The position numbers were made by a program, and so were the translations under genes. A stretch of 64,000 nucleotides of DNA from Jannaschia helgolandensis (GTDB taxonomy: Bacteria > Pseudomonadota > Alphaproteobacteria > Rhodobacterales > Rhodobacteraceae): positions 62,001 through 126,000 of the forward strand of contig NZ_FNZQ01000003.1 in assembly GCF_900109285.1 (NCBI RefSeq), in the 5' to 3' direction. Numbering within the stretch: the stretch's first letter is position 1; each line of letters starts with the position of its first letter. Under the pieces are notes generated by a model that worked only from the letters and a program-made list of their open reading frames with translations, searched no databases and was not told the DNA's origin. Below are positions 40,401-48,818 of this stretch, piece by piece.

Positions 40401-40925
40401 ATGGCGGAGGGGCAGTGGTATAGCTGTCTCGCCCCTGAATTGGAGGCGATGCGCGTCACGGCGCGCGCCGCCTGCCATTCCCACGCGACACTTGCGCCGG
40501 ACCGGCGCGGCGCGGTCGCGCCAATGTTGGCACGCCTGTTCGCGAACATTGCCGAGGACTGCTTCATCGAAGCGCCGTTCCATTGCTCCTATGGGGTGAA
40601 CACCTCGCTGGGCGCATCGGTCTATCTGAACGCGGGCTGCGTGATCCTGGATTCGGGACCTGTGTCGATTGGACGGGGAACGATGTGCGGACCGGGTGTG
40701 CAGATCTATACCGCCGACCACCACCGGGATCCCGCCGAGCGCGCCAAGGGGATCGAACGGGCCTTGCCGGTGACAATCGGTGCGGACGTCTGGGTCGGTG
40801 GCGGAGCGATCATCCTGCCCGGCGTGACTGTCGGGGCGGGTGCAATCATCGGGGCCGGGTCCGTCGTGACGCGGGACGTGATGCCCGGAACCTGTGTGCT
40901 GGGTAACCCAGCACGCGCGCGGTGA
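40401..40925 (+). CDS. sugar O-acetyltransferase (left-handed beta-helix, maltose acetyltransferase-like)
   Basis: A 174-residue hexapeptide-repeat acetyltransferase, with an N-terminal Mac-type segment (MAEGQWYSCLAPELEAMR), then LbH repeats with CSYGVNTSLG, the active-site His in IYTADHHRD and the end block GAGSVVTRDV. It probably acetylates a sugar using acetyl-CoA. It begins 14 bp after the medium-subunit gene, so it is likely in the operon, though its role there is unclear. Confidence 0.85.
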   Translation: MAEGQWYSCLAPELEAMRVTARAACHSHATLAPDRRGAVAPMLARLFANIAEDCFIEAPFHCSYGVNTSLGASVYLNAGCVILDSGPVSIGRGTMCGPGVQIYTADHHRDPAERAKGIERALPVTIGADVWVGGGAIILPGVTVGAGAIIGAGSVVTRDVMPGTCVLGNPARAR

Positions 40926-41151
40926 TGGCGAGGCGTCGACGTTTCAAGCCCGGCAAATGCAGAGTTGATCCCTGCCCGGCGCGTCCGGGTCGGCGCATCG
41001 GCTATTTTTGGCGCAGCGCTGAGCCATCATCAGCGCATCGTTCAATCGCCTGAATGAATCTGCTGGAACGCTACCTTTGCTCCGGTGTTGATGAGGTGTC
41101 GGTGCGATGCGACCCGTCCGACCTTCGCAACGGTCGCTTGGAAATCCTGCA
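40926..41151. other. intergenic region upstream of a small transcription unit
   Basis: Part of a 493-bp space between the acetyltransferase and infC genes. It shows a weak hairpin (CCCGGCGCGTCCGGG near 40975) but no supported gene. It probably contains the promoter of the small unit at 41152-41313. Confidence 0.4.
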
Positions 41152-41226
41152 ATGGATAAGAAACCTACTCCGAAATCTAACCCGAAACCTTCGGAAAAAG
41201 GCGGCTCCCAAACCCAGAAGAAATAG
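41152..41226 (+). CDS. possible 24-residue Lys/Pro-rich small protein (or part of an sRNA)
   Basis: An ATG at 41152 opens a 24-codon frame encoding a Lys/Pro/Ser-rich peptide (begins MDKKPTPKSNPKP, ends GSQTQKK). It is A-rich in an otherwise GC-rich region, with an atypical GGAAA site upstream. A strong terminator 55 bp later suggests a discrete short transcript. No family recognised; a non-coding RNA is the alternative. Confidence 0.4.
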   Translation: MDKKPTPKSNPKPSEKGGSQTQKK

Positions 41227-41280
41227 GCCGCACAGGGACGGGAAACCGACTGTTCCCCATGATATGTCCCTGATGCAAGG

Positions 41281-41313
41281 AAACCCCGGCGCGATGCCGG
41301 GGTTTCTGTTTTT
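41281..41313 (+). terminator. rho-independent terminator of the small transcript
   Basis: A perfect 10-bp stem (AAACCCCGGC / GCCGGGGTTT, loop GCGAT) followed by CTGTTTTTCTG. A second small hairpin (GGGAA ... TTCCC) precedes it at about 41240. Confidence 0.88.
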
Positions 41314-41369
41314 CTGTGGATCGGCCGTCGGAGTGAAGTCTCCAGCCGTCACAAGGATGGCCGGACAGC

Positions 41370-41393
41370 AAAAAGGGCGCTGATAAAGCGCCC
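41370..41393 (-). terminator. rho-independent terminator after infC
   Basis: On the minus strand the stem GGGCGCT / AGCGCCC (loop TTATC) is followed by TTTTTGC, about 25 bp after the infC stop. Confidence 0.88.
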
Positions 41394-41418
41394 CCTTCTA
41401 CATCTCGAACAGAACGAC

Positions 41419-41964
41419 TTAACGCTGGGTCGGGCCGATCATCATGACCATCTGGCGGCCTTCCATCTTGGGAAAGCTCTCGACCTTGCCGATGTCCTTG
41501 GTGTCTTCCTGCACGCGCTTGAGCAATTCGTAGCCCAGGTTCTGGTGGGCCATTTCACGACCACGGAACCGCAGGGTGACCTTGACCTTGTCACCGGTTT
41601 CCAGAAAGCGAAACACGTTGCGCATCTTGACTTCGTAATCATTGGTGTCGGTGTTCGGGCGGAACTTGACCTCTTTGATTTCGATGGTCTTCTGCTTTTT
41701 CCGGGCTTCGTTTTCTTTCTTCTGCGTCTCGTATTTGAACTTGCCGAAGTCCATGATCTTGCAGACCGGCGGGACCGCATTCGGGCTGATCTCGACCAGA
41801 TCGAGCCCGGCGTCTTCCGCCATCTGGCGTGCGCGGGCAGGGCTGACAACACCTACGTTTTCACCTTCCGCCCCGATCAGGCGGATTTCGGTGTTGCGGA
41901 TCTTGTCGTTGACGCGGGGGCCGGTGTCGCGCTGCGGAGGCGCGTTATGGGGTCTGCGGGCGAT
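41419..41964 (-). CDS. infC: translation initiation factor IF-3
   Basis: A 181-residue IF-3 that checks start codons and keeps 30S subunits free. The N-terminal domain shows [20 protein letters not shown] and the linker [17 protein letters not shown]. The C-terminal domain shows [20 protein letters not shown] and [12 protein letters not shown]. The likely start is ATC at 41964, with AAAGGA 8 bp upstream. No ATG or GTG fits, matching the AUU/AUC starts known in infC that allow autoregulation. The frame is open further upstream but unlike IF-3. Confidence 0.93.
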   Translation of the reverse strand: MARRPHNAPPQRDTGPRVNDKIRNTEIRLIGAEGENVGVVSPARARQMAEDAGLDLVEISPNAVPPVCKIMDFGKFKYETQKKENEARKKQKTIEIKEVKFRPNTDTNDYEVKMRNVFRFLETGDKVKVTLRFRGREMAHQNLGYELLKRVQEDTKDIGKVESFPKMEGRQMVMMIGPTQR

Positions 41965-42147
41965 GGTGGCGGTCCTTTCAGGGACATTGATACAGGGCCG
42001 TAACTTAGCCGCGTCAGGGGTGGCCTTCAAGGTCGGAACAGCGGTCTGTGACCGATTTGGCGCCCTTTCGGGGTGCTTGCCATTGTCCTTGGCGTGCCCA
42101 TGCGTCAATCACCGCATCAATGGGAATCGCATATCTGGAGAATTCAC

Positions 42148-42729
42148 ATGTCTCGTAATTTAATTGTCGGTCTGGCTGTCCTCGTTGTCGCGGTACTGGG
42201 CTGGATCGTGATCGACCGCATGGCCGAGAACCGGGCCGAAGTCGCCCGCATCGAAGCCGAAACCGTGCAGGCCGCCCAAGAGGCCGAAGAAGCCGCGCGC
42301 CTGGCCGAGGAGCAGGCCGCCGAGGAGGTCCGCCTGGCCGAAGAAGCGCGTGTGGCCGAGGAAGAAGCCGCCGCTGCCGAGGAGGCCCGTCTGGCCGAGG
42401 AAGCCCGCATTGCCGCGGAAGCCGAGGCCGCCGCTGAAGCCGAAGCTGCTGCCGAAGCCGATGCCACGACGGGCACGGATGCCGTCGATGCGACCGCCGA
42501 GGCTGCGACCGATGGGACCGAAACCCCCGCGACCGCTCAAGCCGATCTGGCCACCGTGCTGACGCCGGACGGCTTCGATGCCGATGCCCTGATCGTTTAC
42601 GTGGACGAATCGGACATGAACGCGGTCGCCAAGACCACGCTCAAGGCCGGGATTGAACAGGCACGGGACAATCCGACGCTGATCCCCGCCTTGCTGGAGC
42701 AGTTGAAAGCCCGTCTCGGCGTAGAATAA
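42148..42729 (+). CDS. membrane-anchored Ala/Glu-rich coiled-coil protein
   Basis: A 193-residue protein with one N-terminal transmembrane segment (LIVGLAVLVVAVLGWIVI, residues ~5-22), then an Ala/Glu-rich helical coiled coil (about 28-105), a Thr/Ala-rich linker, and a C-terminal globular segment (about 135-193, LTPDGFDADALIVYVDES). The composition is reminiscent of the Ala-rich OmpA protein at 31.9 kb, though the sequences differ. A GGAG site precedes the ATG. Function unknown. Confidence 0.72.
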   Translation: MSRNLIVGLAVLVVAVLGWIVIDRMAENRAEVARIEAETVQAAQEAEEAARLAEEQAAEEVRLAEEARVAEEEAAAAEEARLAEEARIAAEAEAAAEAEAAAEADATTGTDAVDATAEAATDGTETPATAQADLATVLTPDGFDADALIVYVDESDMNAVAKTTLKAGIEQARDNPTLIPALLEQLKARLGVE

Positions 42730-42742
42730 GCGTCCCACGACA

Positions 42743-42785
42743 TAAAAAGGGCCGCGGCGGGGAGCACCCGGCGCGGCCCTTTTTC
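42743..42785. terminator. bidirectional terminator between convergent genes
   Basis: Inverted repeat AAAAAGGGCCGCG ... CGCGGCCCTTTTT with A-run and T-run on the two sides. It serves both the coiled-coil gene and the convergent fpr gene. Confidence 0.9.
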
Positions 42786-42801
42786 GTTTGTCGCACTGGT
42801 C

Positions 42802-43650
42802 CTAGCCGACGAAAGCCTTCTCGACGACGTAATGTTTGGGCTCGGAATTCGCACCTTCCTCCAGCCCATAGCCTTCGAGGATTTCCTTCAGGTCGGTGTT
42901 CAGCCCGATTGATCCGCAGACCATGGCGCGGTCCGTTGCCGGGCTGATACTGTCCACACCAAGATCCGCAAAGAGACTGCCGTCGCGCAGACGGTCGGTG
43001 ATACGCCCCACGGTCGGAGAGGTTTCGCGTGTGGTGGTCGGGTAATACGTCAGTTTCGCCAGATTGTCCTCGCCCAACAACTCGCCCAGCATCTCGTCGG
43101 TGCGGATTTCCTCGATCAGCTTGCGGCTGTATTCCAGCTCCGCCACTTCGCGCGTGGTGTGGGTGACGATGATCTGCTCGTAGGCCTCGAATGTTTCAGG
43201 GTCGCGCAGCAGCGACGCGAAGGGCGCAAAGCCGGTGCCGGTCGCAAACAGCCACAGGCGTTTGCCGGGCAGCAGGGCGTCATGCACCAGCGTGCCGACG
43301 GGCTTGGGCCGCAGGATGATCTGATCGCCCGGCTGGATGTGCTGCAACCTCGACGTCAGTGGGCCGTCCTGCACCTTGATGGAATAGAACTCCAGCTCAT
43401 CATCCCAACTGGGCGAGGCGATGGAATAGGCGCGCAGCAGCGGCTTTTGCTTGCCGGTCTCGGGGTGCGGGTCGCCCATCAGGCCGATCATCACGAACTC
43501 GCCCGACCGGAACCGCAGCGAGGCGGGCCGTGTCACGCGAAACGAGAACAGGAAGTCGGTCCAATGCGTGACCGAGGTAACGGTCTGCGCGTCGGGCAGG
43601 ACCGGGGCAGCCGGGGCGGTGGACGTCTGGTGGGCGGTCATATCGTTCAT
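42802..43650 (-). CDS. fpr: ferredoxin(flavodoxin)-NADP+ reductase
   Basis: A 282-residue FAD enzyme that exchanges electrons between NADPH and ferredoxin or flavodoxin. The FAD-binding RAYSIASP and the NADP-binding GTGFAPFASLL are clear. The C-terminus YVVEKAFVG is the Rhodobacter-type FPR ending without a terminal aromatic stack residue. It lies next to the sulfate reduction cluster on the same strand and could supply electrons to sulfite reductase, though 51 bp separate it from the cluster. Confidence 0.93.
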   Translation of the reverse strand: MNDMTAHQTSTAPAAPVLPDAQTVTSVTHWTDFLFSFRVTRPASLRFRSGEFVMIGLMGDPHPETGKQKPLLRAYSIASPSWDDELEFYSIKVQDGPLTSRLQHIQPGDQIILRPKPVGTLVHDALLPGKRLWLFATGTGFAPFASLLRDPETFEAYEQIIVTHTTREVAELEYSRKLIEEIRTDEMLGELLGEDNLAKLTYYPTTTRETSPTVGRITDRLRDGSLFADLGVDSISPATDRAMVCGSIGLNTDLKEILEGYGLEEGANSEPKHYVVEKAFVG

Positions 43651-43701
43651 GGCTTCGATTGCGGCGGGTGCCGCACCTCTAGGGAATAGGGACGGAAAGT
43701 T

Positions 43702-44142
43702 CTAGGCGGATGCGGCGGCGCTTTTGGTGTCGCGCCTCCGGCCAAGGCGGGACTGATAATCGTGAGCCTGCCAATCGGCGCGGGCCAGCCACTGATCCTC
43801 GGGTTGGCGCGCGGCAAGGTCGTCGGAGATTTCCACCTCGTCGAACCCGGACCGGCGTGCCATCGCGTATTGGTCGGCGATCACATGGCCCTCGGCGCGC
43901 AGCCGCCCGGTGTAACCCGCACGGCGAAGCTGTCGGGCAATCGTGAACCCACGCCCATCGGCGGAACTCGGAAACGCCACGCGGATGGCGGTCGCCTCCT
44001 CCAAACGCGCCAGAACAGGCGTCAGATCGGCGTCGGACGCGACGTCGATAGACAACGGGCCGTTTGCAGGCAAATCGTCGGATGGCGAAAAGCGGGCATT
44101 CAGGTCGTCGGGTGCAAAGCCCGCGTCAGTCACGATGGGCAT
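43702..44142 (-). CDS. DUF934 family protein linked to sulfite reductase
   Basis: A 146-residue protein of DUF934. Marks are VAFPSSADGRGFTIARQLR, RAEGHVIADQY and FDEVEISDD. The family is almost always found with cysI and cysH and is presumed to help assimilatory sulfite reduction, but its biochemical role is unknown. It lies 4 bp after cysH, so it shares the operon. Confidence 0.85.
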   Translation of the reverse strand: MPIVTDAGFAPDDLNARFSPSDDLPANGPLSIDVASDADLTPVLARLEEATAIRVAFPSSADGRGFTIARQLRRAGYTGRLRAEGHVIADQYAMARRSGFDEVEISDDLAARQPEDQWLARADWQAHDYQSRLGRRRDTKSAAASA

Positions 44143-44146
44143 GAAA

Positions 44147-44890
44147 TCAGACCTTTGTCGATTGGATGGCGGGCCAAAGCCGTGCGCCGTTCAGATGGAT
44201 GCCGCATTCGGTCTTTTCCTTGGTGCGCCAGCGCCCGGCCCGAACGTCTTCGCCCGGCATGGTGCTGTCGGTGCATGGCGCGCAGCCGATCGACTGGAAC
44301 CCCTTTGCCACCAGAGGGTGACGCGGCAGGTCGTGGGCATCCAGATACGCGGCGATGTCGTCGCGCGACCAATCGGCCAGCGGATTGATCTTCAGCTTGC
44401 CGCTGTCCGCCTCGAACACTGCGATATCGGCGCGGTCGCCACCGTGGTGCCGCTTGCGTCCGGTGATCCATCCGTCGAAGTCCTGCAAAGCCAACTCCAG
44501 CGGCTTGACCTTCCGCAGAGCGCAGCAGGTATCGGTATCGGACTTGTGCAACTCTCCCTCGGGGTCGTGCAGGAACAGGTCGGTGGCATCGGGGCGGACG
44601 ATCCGCACGTCGCTCAGACCCAGCGTTTCCGCGACTTCGATCTGATAGGTCAGCGTTTCCGGGAACAGCATCGCGGTTTCCAGAAACAGCACCGGACGCG
44701 AGGCATCGACCTGCGCCATCAGGTGCAGCAGCACGACCGATTCCGCCCCGAAGGACGAGACCATGGCGATTTCGCCCAGCCGGGCATCGCGGAACACGGT
44801 CTCAAGGACAGATTGCGGAGTCGCCGCTGCCAGATCGGTGTTCAGCTGCGCGGCGCGGGTGGCGAGAAGGGCATGTGCGTCAAGCGGCAT
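44147..44890 (-). CDS. cysH: phosphoadenylyl-/adenylyl-sulfate reductase
   Basis: A 247-residue reductase producing sulfite from APS (or PAPS). The paired cysteines in TCCALRKVKPL and in IGCAPCTDST form the four-cysteine set (CC...CxxC) that holds a 4Fe-4S cluster in APS-type enzymes, and the C-terminal ECGIHL holds the catalytic Cys. So APS is the more likely substrate. It starts inside the end of cysI (11-bp overlap, start 44890) and is coupled to it. Confidence 0.92.
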   Translation of the reverse strand: MPLDAHALLATRAAQLNTDLAAATPQSVLETVFRDARLGEIAMVSSFGAESVVLLHLMAQVDASRPVLFLETAMLFPETLTYQIEVAETLGLSDVRIVRPDATDLFLHDPEGELHKSDTDTCCALRKVKPLELALQDFDGWITGRKRHHGGDRADIAVFEADSGKLKINPLADWSRDDIAAYLDAHDLPRHPLVAKGFQSIGCAPCTDSTMPGEDVRAGRWRTKEKTECGIHLNGARLWPAIQSTKV

Positions 44891-46529
44891 CCTGATTCTC
44901 CTGAGGGTAGAGGGCGGCTTTGAAGGGTGCAGGCCCAAGGCGGCGGAAGGCGTCGATAAAGGTTTCTTCGTCGCCCGCCCGCAGATCGAGATAGGCGAGG
45001 ATCAGGCGTTCGATGGCCGGAACAACCTGATCGTAGGCGAAACCGGGGCCCGCGCGTTCGCCGATGGCAGCGGTTTCCGTTGCGTCGCCGCCCAGCGTGA
45101 TCTGGTAGTTTTCGACCCCGGCGCGATCCAGCCCCAGAATGCCGATATGCCCGACATGGTGATGACCGCAGGCGTTGATGCAGCCCGAAATCTTGATCTT
45201 CAGGGCACCGACCTCGTGTTCGATCCTGAGTGCGTCGATCCGCTTGGCGATCTCCTGCGCGACCGGGATCGAACGGGCTGTCGCCAATGCGCAGTAGTCC
45301 ATGCCGGGGCAGGCGATGATGTCGGACGCCAGCCCGATATTGGCGGTGCCCAGCCCGGCGGACCTGAGGGCCGCGAACAGCACGGGCAGGGCGTCGCGCC
45401 GGACATGGGGCAGGATGACGTTCTGTTCGTGGCTGATGCGCAGTTCACCGTATGCATGTGCATCGGCCAGATCGGCCATCAGGCGCATCTGGTCGGCGGT
45501 CGCATCACCCGGCGTCTCGCCGTGCTTTTTCAGCGAGATCGTGACGATGGCGTGGTCATCGCGCTTGTGCGCCGTGACATTCGTGTCGACGAAGCTTTGC
45601 AGCACCGGGTCCAGAATGGGCGCAGGGGCGTTACTGGTGAACGCGGGCAGGGCGAACTGCGCTTCGATCCCGGCCAGCATCACTTGATCGACGCCGGAAA
45701 ACAGCGGCTTAAGCTGCGCGAAACGGTCTTCGATCCGCTGGCGCATTTCCTCGATGCCGTTCTCGTGGACGGTGATTTTGAGGCGCGCCTTGTATTTGTT
45801 GTCGCGTCGACCCAGCCGGTTGTAGACCGACACGATCGCTTCGCAATAGGGCAGCAGATCGGCCTTGGGCACGAAGTCGCGCACCGTTTTGCCGATCATC
45901 GGAGTGCGGCCCAGCCCACCACCGATGATGACTTCGAAGCCGATCTCGCCGTCCTGTTCCTTCATCACCAGACCGATGTCATGCGAGCGGGTGACGGCGC
46001 GGTCGTTGGGCGACCCGGTGACGGCGATCTTGAACTTGCGAGGCAGGAACTGAAACTCCGGGTGATCGGTGGACCATTGGCGCAGCAATTCGGCGACCGG
46101 ACGTGGGTCGGCGATCTCGTCCTTGGCGGCCCCGGCGAAATGGTCGGCGGTCACATTGCGGATCGTGTTGCCGGACGTCTGGATCGCGTGCATCCCGACC
46201 TCGCCCAACGTGTCGAGCATATCGGGAATGTCGACCAGTCGCGGCCAGTTGTATTGAATATTCTGGCGCGTGGTGAAGTGGCCGTAGCCCTTGTCCCACT
46301 TCTCGGCCAGCACGGCGAGTGTGCGCATCTGTCCCGACGCCAGCGTGCCATAGGGAATTGCGACACGCAGCATATACGCATGCAGTTGCAGATAGATGCC
46401 GTTCATCAGGCGCAGCGGCTTGAACTCATCCTCGGTCAGGGAGCCGTCCAGACGACGCTCGACCTGGGCGCGGAACTGGGCGTTGCGTTCGGCGAGGAAA
46501 TCGCGATCGAAATCGGTGTAGTGATACAT
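44880..46529 (-). CDS. cysI: sulfite reductase (siroheme/4Fe-4S), nitrite/sulfite reductase family
   Basis: A 549-residue hemoprotein reducing sulfite to sulfide by six electrons. Two nitrite/sulfite reductase repeats are visible. The siroheme-4Fe-4S cysteines are in ACPGMDYCALA and GCINACGHHHVGHIG, following the C-x5-C...C-x3-C pattern. GHFTTRQNIQYNW is the family's siroheme-binding segment. It is coupled to DUF2849 upstream (1-bp gap) and cysH downstream. Confidence 0.93.
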   Translation of the reverse strand: MYHYTDFDRDFLAERNAQFRAQVERRLDGSLTEDEFKPLRLMNGIYLQLHAYMLRVAIPYGTLASGQMRTLAVLAEKWDKGYGHFTTRQNIQYNWPRLVDIPDMLDTLGEVGMHAIQTSGNTIRNVTADHFAGAAKDEIADPRPVAELLRQWSTDHPEFQFLPRKFKIAVTGSPNDRAVTRSHDIGLVMKEQDGEIGFEVIIGGGLGRTPMIGKTVRDFVPKADLLPYCEAIVSVYNRLGRRDNKYKARLKITVHENGIEEMRQRIEDRFAQLKPLFSGVDQVMLAGIEAQFALPAFTSNAPAPILDPVLQSFVDTNVTAHKRDDHAIVTISLKKHGETPGDATADQMRLMADLADAHAYGELRISHEQNVILPHVRRDALPVLFAALRSAGLGTANIGLASDIIACPGMDYCALATARSIPVAQEIAKRIDALRIEHEVGALKIKISGCINACGHHHVGHIGILGLDRAGVENYQITLGGDATETAAIGERAGPGFAYDQVVPAIERLILAYLDLRAGDEETFIDAFRRLGPAPFKAALYPQENQDAA

Positions 46530-46530
46530 C

Positions 46531-46839
46531 TCAGGCGTCCTTCTCGGCAGCTTTGCCGTGGGCGTAATTTGTCGGGCCGGTGGCGCGGAAATCCTCGCGG
46601 AAGTGTGTCGGAACGGGGCCGCTTTCGGTCACGCGCACATCCGCCAGATAGGTGCCGACGACGACCGAGGGTTTGTCGGCATCGACCAGCCGCATCTGGG
46701 CATGGGCCTCGTCGGTCAGCACTTCGGCCTCGGTCAACGAGGCGACCCAGCGGTCGTCCTCGGTCAGGTAAACGACGTCGCCTTCGCGCAGCAGGTTGGC
46801 GGTGACGACTTTGGGAGAGAAGGAGCGATTGCGGCTCAT
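46531..46839 (-). CDS. DUF2849 family protein
   Basis: A 102-residue protein of DUF2849, which sits between cysG and cysI in many alphaproteobacteria. Marks are VVTANLLREGDVVYLTEDDR and EVLTDEAHAQM. Function unknown but linked by context to sulfite reduction. Its start overlaps the cysG stop by ATGA. Confidence 0.85.
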   Translation of the reverse strand: MSRNRSFSPKVVTANLLREGDVVYLTEDDRWVASLTEAEVLTDEAHAQMRLVDADKPSVVVGTYLADVRVTESGPVPTHFREDFRATGPTNYAHGKAAEKDA

Positions 46840-48218
46840 AACGCGATTTCCTCATGGGTAAGGGCTTGGGCGGCGGCGCGGGGGGCCAGACCGAAAAGAA
46901 GGACAGCAGGACCCGAGACATCGGACAGCGCGTCGGGCAGGGTGGCCAGAGTGGTGGCGTGAATGGTCTGATCGCTGCGCGAGGCGTTCTCGACCACAGA
47001 CACGGGCGTGGCGGGCGCGGCCCCGTGCATAAGCAAACGTCCCTGCATCCAGCGCGCGGCGCGCTTGCCCATATAGATGGCGGCGACCTCATCGGGTTTG
47101 GCCAATGCGGCCCAGTCCTGATCGGCGAAACCCTTCATGTCGTGACCCGTCAGGAAACGAACCGACCCGTTGCGGCCCCGTTTGGTCAGGCTTTGCCCGA
47201 TGGTGGCAACGGCGGCGCTGGCGGCGGTGATACCCGGAACAATGGCCCAGTCCAGACCGGCAGCGTCCAGTGCCTCGATTTCTTCGTCCAGACGGCCGAA
47301 CACGGTCGGGTCGCCCGCCTTGAGGCGTACGACGTGATGGCCCCGCAACCCGTGTTCGACGATCAGCGCGTTGATGACGTCCTGCGATGTCGAGGGTCCG
47401 AAGCCTTCCTTCCCGGCGTCGATGATGATCGCCTCGCGGCGTGCCAGTTCGAGAATTTCCGGCGCGACCAGACGGTCGTGAATCACAACGTCGGCGGCAT
47501 CCAGCGCCTTGCGCGCCCTGAGGGTCAACAGTTCCGGATCGCCAGGACCGGCGCCGACCAGATCAACGTGACCGGGGCGGGTTTCGGCGTTCAGATGGCT
47601 CTCCAGCAGGGTGTCGAGCGCGTCACGGATTGCTGCCTCGCCCTGATCGGCGGCGCGGGGACCGGCTTCGTTATAGTAAGCTGCCCAGAATCTGCGGCGG
47701 ACGGCGCCCATGGGAAGCACATCGGCTGCCTTGCGAAAGGTCTTGCCCACACGCGCCAGCAGGCCCAGCCCGGCGGGCAGGCTCGCTTCCAGGTCTGCCT
47801 TGATCTTGCGCGCCAGAACAGGGGCCGCGCCTTCGGTACCGATGGCGACGACGACGGGGTCGCGGTCGACGATGGCGGGAGTGATGAACTGGCTGCGCGC
47901 CAGATCGTCGACAATGTTGACGATGGCACCGTCTGCGGCGGCCAGTTGCAGGGTGCGTCCGTCCAGCACGGCATCCTCGTGCGCACCATAGGCGATCACG
48001 CAGCACAGCGCGTCGCCGGGTTCCTGCGCACGCGGGATCAGGTTCAGCTTGCCCGCATCGGCCCATGCCACAATCTCGGGCGCGGCGTGTTCCGCGACCA
48101 CCGTGATCCGCGCCGTCGTCTTGAGCAGCAGCCGCAGCTTGGCCACCGCCGCATCGCCACCGCCCGCAACGAGGACGCGGCGGTTTTCTAGGGCGAGGAA
48201 GATGGGGAAGTGGTTCAT
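46836..48218 (-). CDS. cysG: siroheme synthase CysG (bifunctional)
   Basis: A 460-residue fused enzyme that turns uroporphyrinogen III into siroheme. The N-terminal dehydrogenase/ferrochelatase domain begins MNHFPIFLALENRRVLVAGG. The C-terminal SUMT methyltransferase domain carries VGAGPGDPELLTLRA, LKAGDPTVFGRLDEE and VPGITAASA. The start at 48218 has a GGAG site and gives the family N-terminus; the longer frame is not supported. First gene of the cys operon. Confidence 0.93.
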   Translation of the reverse strand: MNHFPIFLALENRRVLVAGGGDAAVAKLRLLLKTTARITVVAEHAAPEIVAWADAGKLNLIPRAQEPGDALCCVIAYGAHEDAVLDGRTLQLAAADGAIVNIVDDLARSQFITPAIVDRDPVVVAIGTEGAAPVLARKIKADLEASLPAGLGLLARVGKTFRKAADVLPMGAVRRRFWAAYYNEAGPRAADQGEAAIRDALDTLLESHLNAETRPGHVDLVGAGPGDPELLTLRARKALDAADVVIHDRLVAPEILELARREAIIIDAGKEGFGPSTSQDVINALIVEHGLRGHHVVRLKAGDPTVFGRLDEEIEALDAAGLDWAIVPGITAASAAVATIGQSLTKRGRNGSVRFLTGHDMKGFADQDWAALAKPDEVAAIYMGKRAARWMQGRLLMHGAAPATPVSVVENASRSDQTIHATTLATLPDALSDVSGPAVLLFGLAPRAAAQALTHEEIAL

Positions 48219-48250
48219 CTGGGCGCTCCGGCGTTCGTTCCCTTGTATAT

Positions 48251-48263
48251 AGAACATTGTTCT
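48251..48263. promoter_or_regulatory. inverted repeat AGAACATTGTTCT, candidate operator
   Basis: A perfect palindrome with 6-bp arms around a central T, in the 120-bp space between divergent cysG and the Lrp/AsnC gene. Its position fits an operator for the Lrp-type regulator acting on the cys operon and on itself. Inference from position and symmetry. Confidence 0.55.
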
Positions 48264-48338
48264 GGATATTTGGGAGGGGGAGGGCGATAACAGGGACGTA
48301 TCGCGTATTTTACGCCTCAAACCGGTAGGATATTCCAC

Positions 48339-48818
48339 ATGACCACGGAAACGCGGAAGCCCGTCCGATTGGATGACCTGGACCGGAATATCCTTCGGGC
48401 CTTGCAAGCCGATGCAGGGCAATCACTGGATGAAATCGCCCGTCAGGTGGGGTCTTCGAAGACGCCAGTCTGGAATCGCATCCGCAAGATGCGCGACGCC
48501 GGTGTAATGGGGCCGTCGACGGTGGTGGTCGACCCGGAAGCCCTTGGTCTGGAAGCCTGTTTCTTCGTCCTGATCCGCACGTCGGAGCATGAAACCGACT
48601 GGCAGCAGAAGTTCCTGGCCGCCCTGCGCGCCCGCCCTGAGGTGCAGGAGGCGCATCGGCTGGCGGGGGAAATCGACTATATCCTGAAGGTGCGCGTGGC
48701 GAACGCACGGGCCTATGACGTGTTCTATCAGGCGCTGATCTCGGAGGTGCGGGTGTTCAACGTCACGGCGCTTCTGTCGATGGAGGAGATCAAATCGACG
48801 GTGGCGCTGCCGGTCTGA
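48339..48818 (+). CDS. Lrp/AsnC-family transcriptional regulator
   Basis: A 159-residue regulator. The N-terminal HTH is at residues ~10-55 (LDDLDRNILRALQADAG, SLDEIARQVGSSKTPVWNRI). The C-terminal RAM ligand-binding domain follows (HRLAGEIDYILKVRV). It is divergent from cysG with a palindrome between them, so it probably controls the assimilatory sulfate genes in response to an amino acid such as cysteine; this is inferred. Confidence 0.88.
   Translation: MTTETRKPVRLDDLDRNILRALQADAGQSLDEIARQVGSSKTPVWNRIRKMRDAGVMGPSTVVVDPEALGLEACFFVLIRTSEHETDWQQKFLAALRARPEVQEAHRLAGEIDYILKVRVANARAYDVFYQALISEVRVFNVTALLSMEEIKSTVALPV

Noticed and set aside
44763-46805. 680-codon plus-strand frame opposite cysI
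   Set aside because: cysI has all siroheme/Fe-S cysteines in the minus-strand frame, so the antisense frame is non-coding.
48251-48263. AGAACATTGTTCT as a LexA box
   Set aside because: Alphaproteobacterial LexA sites are direct GTTC repeats with a 7-bp spacer, and Bacillus-type boxes have GAAC-N4-GTTC. The spacer here is 3 bp and neighbours are sulfur genes.
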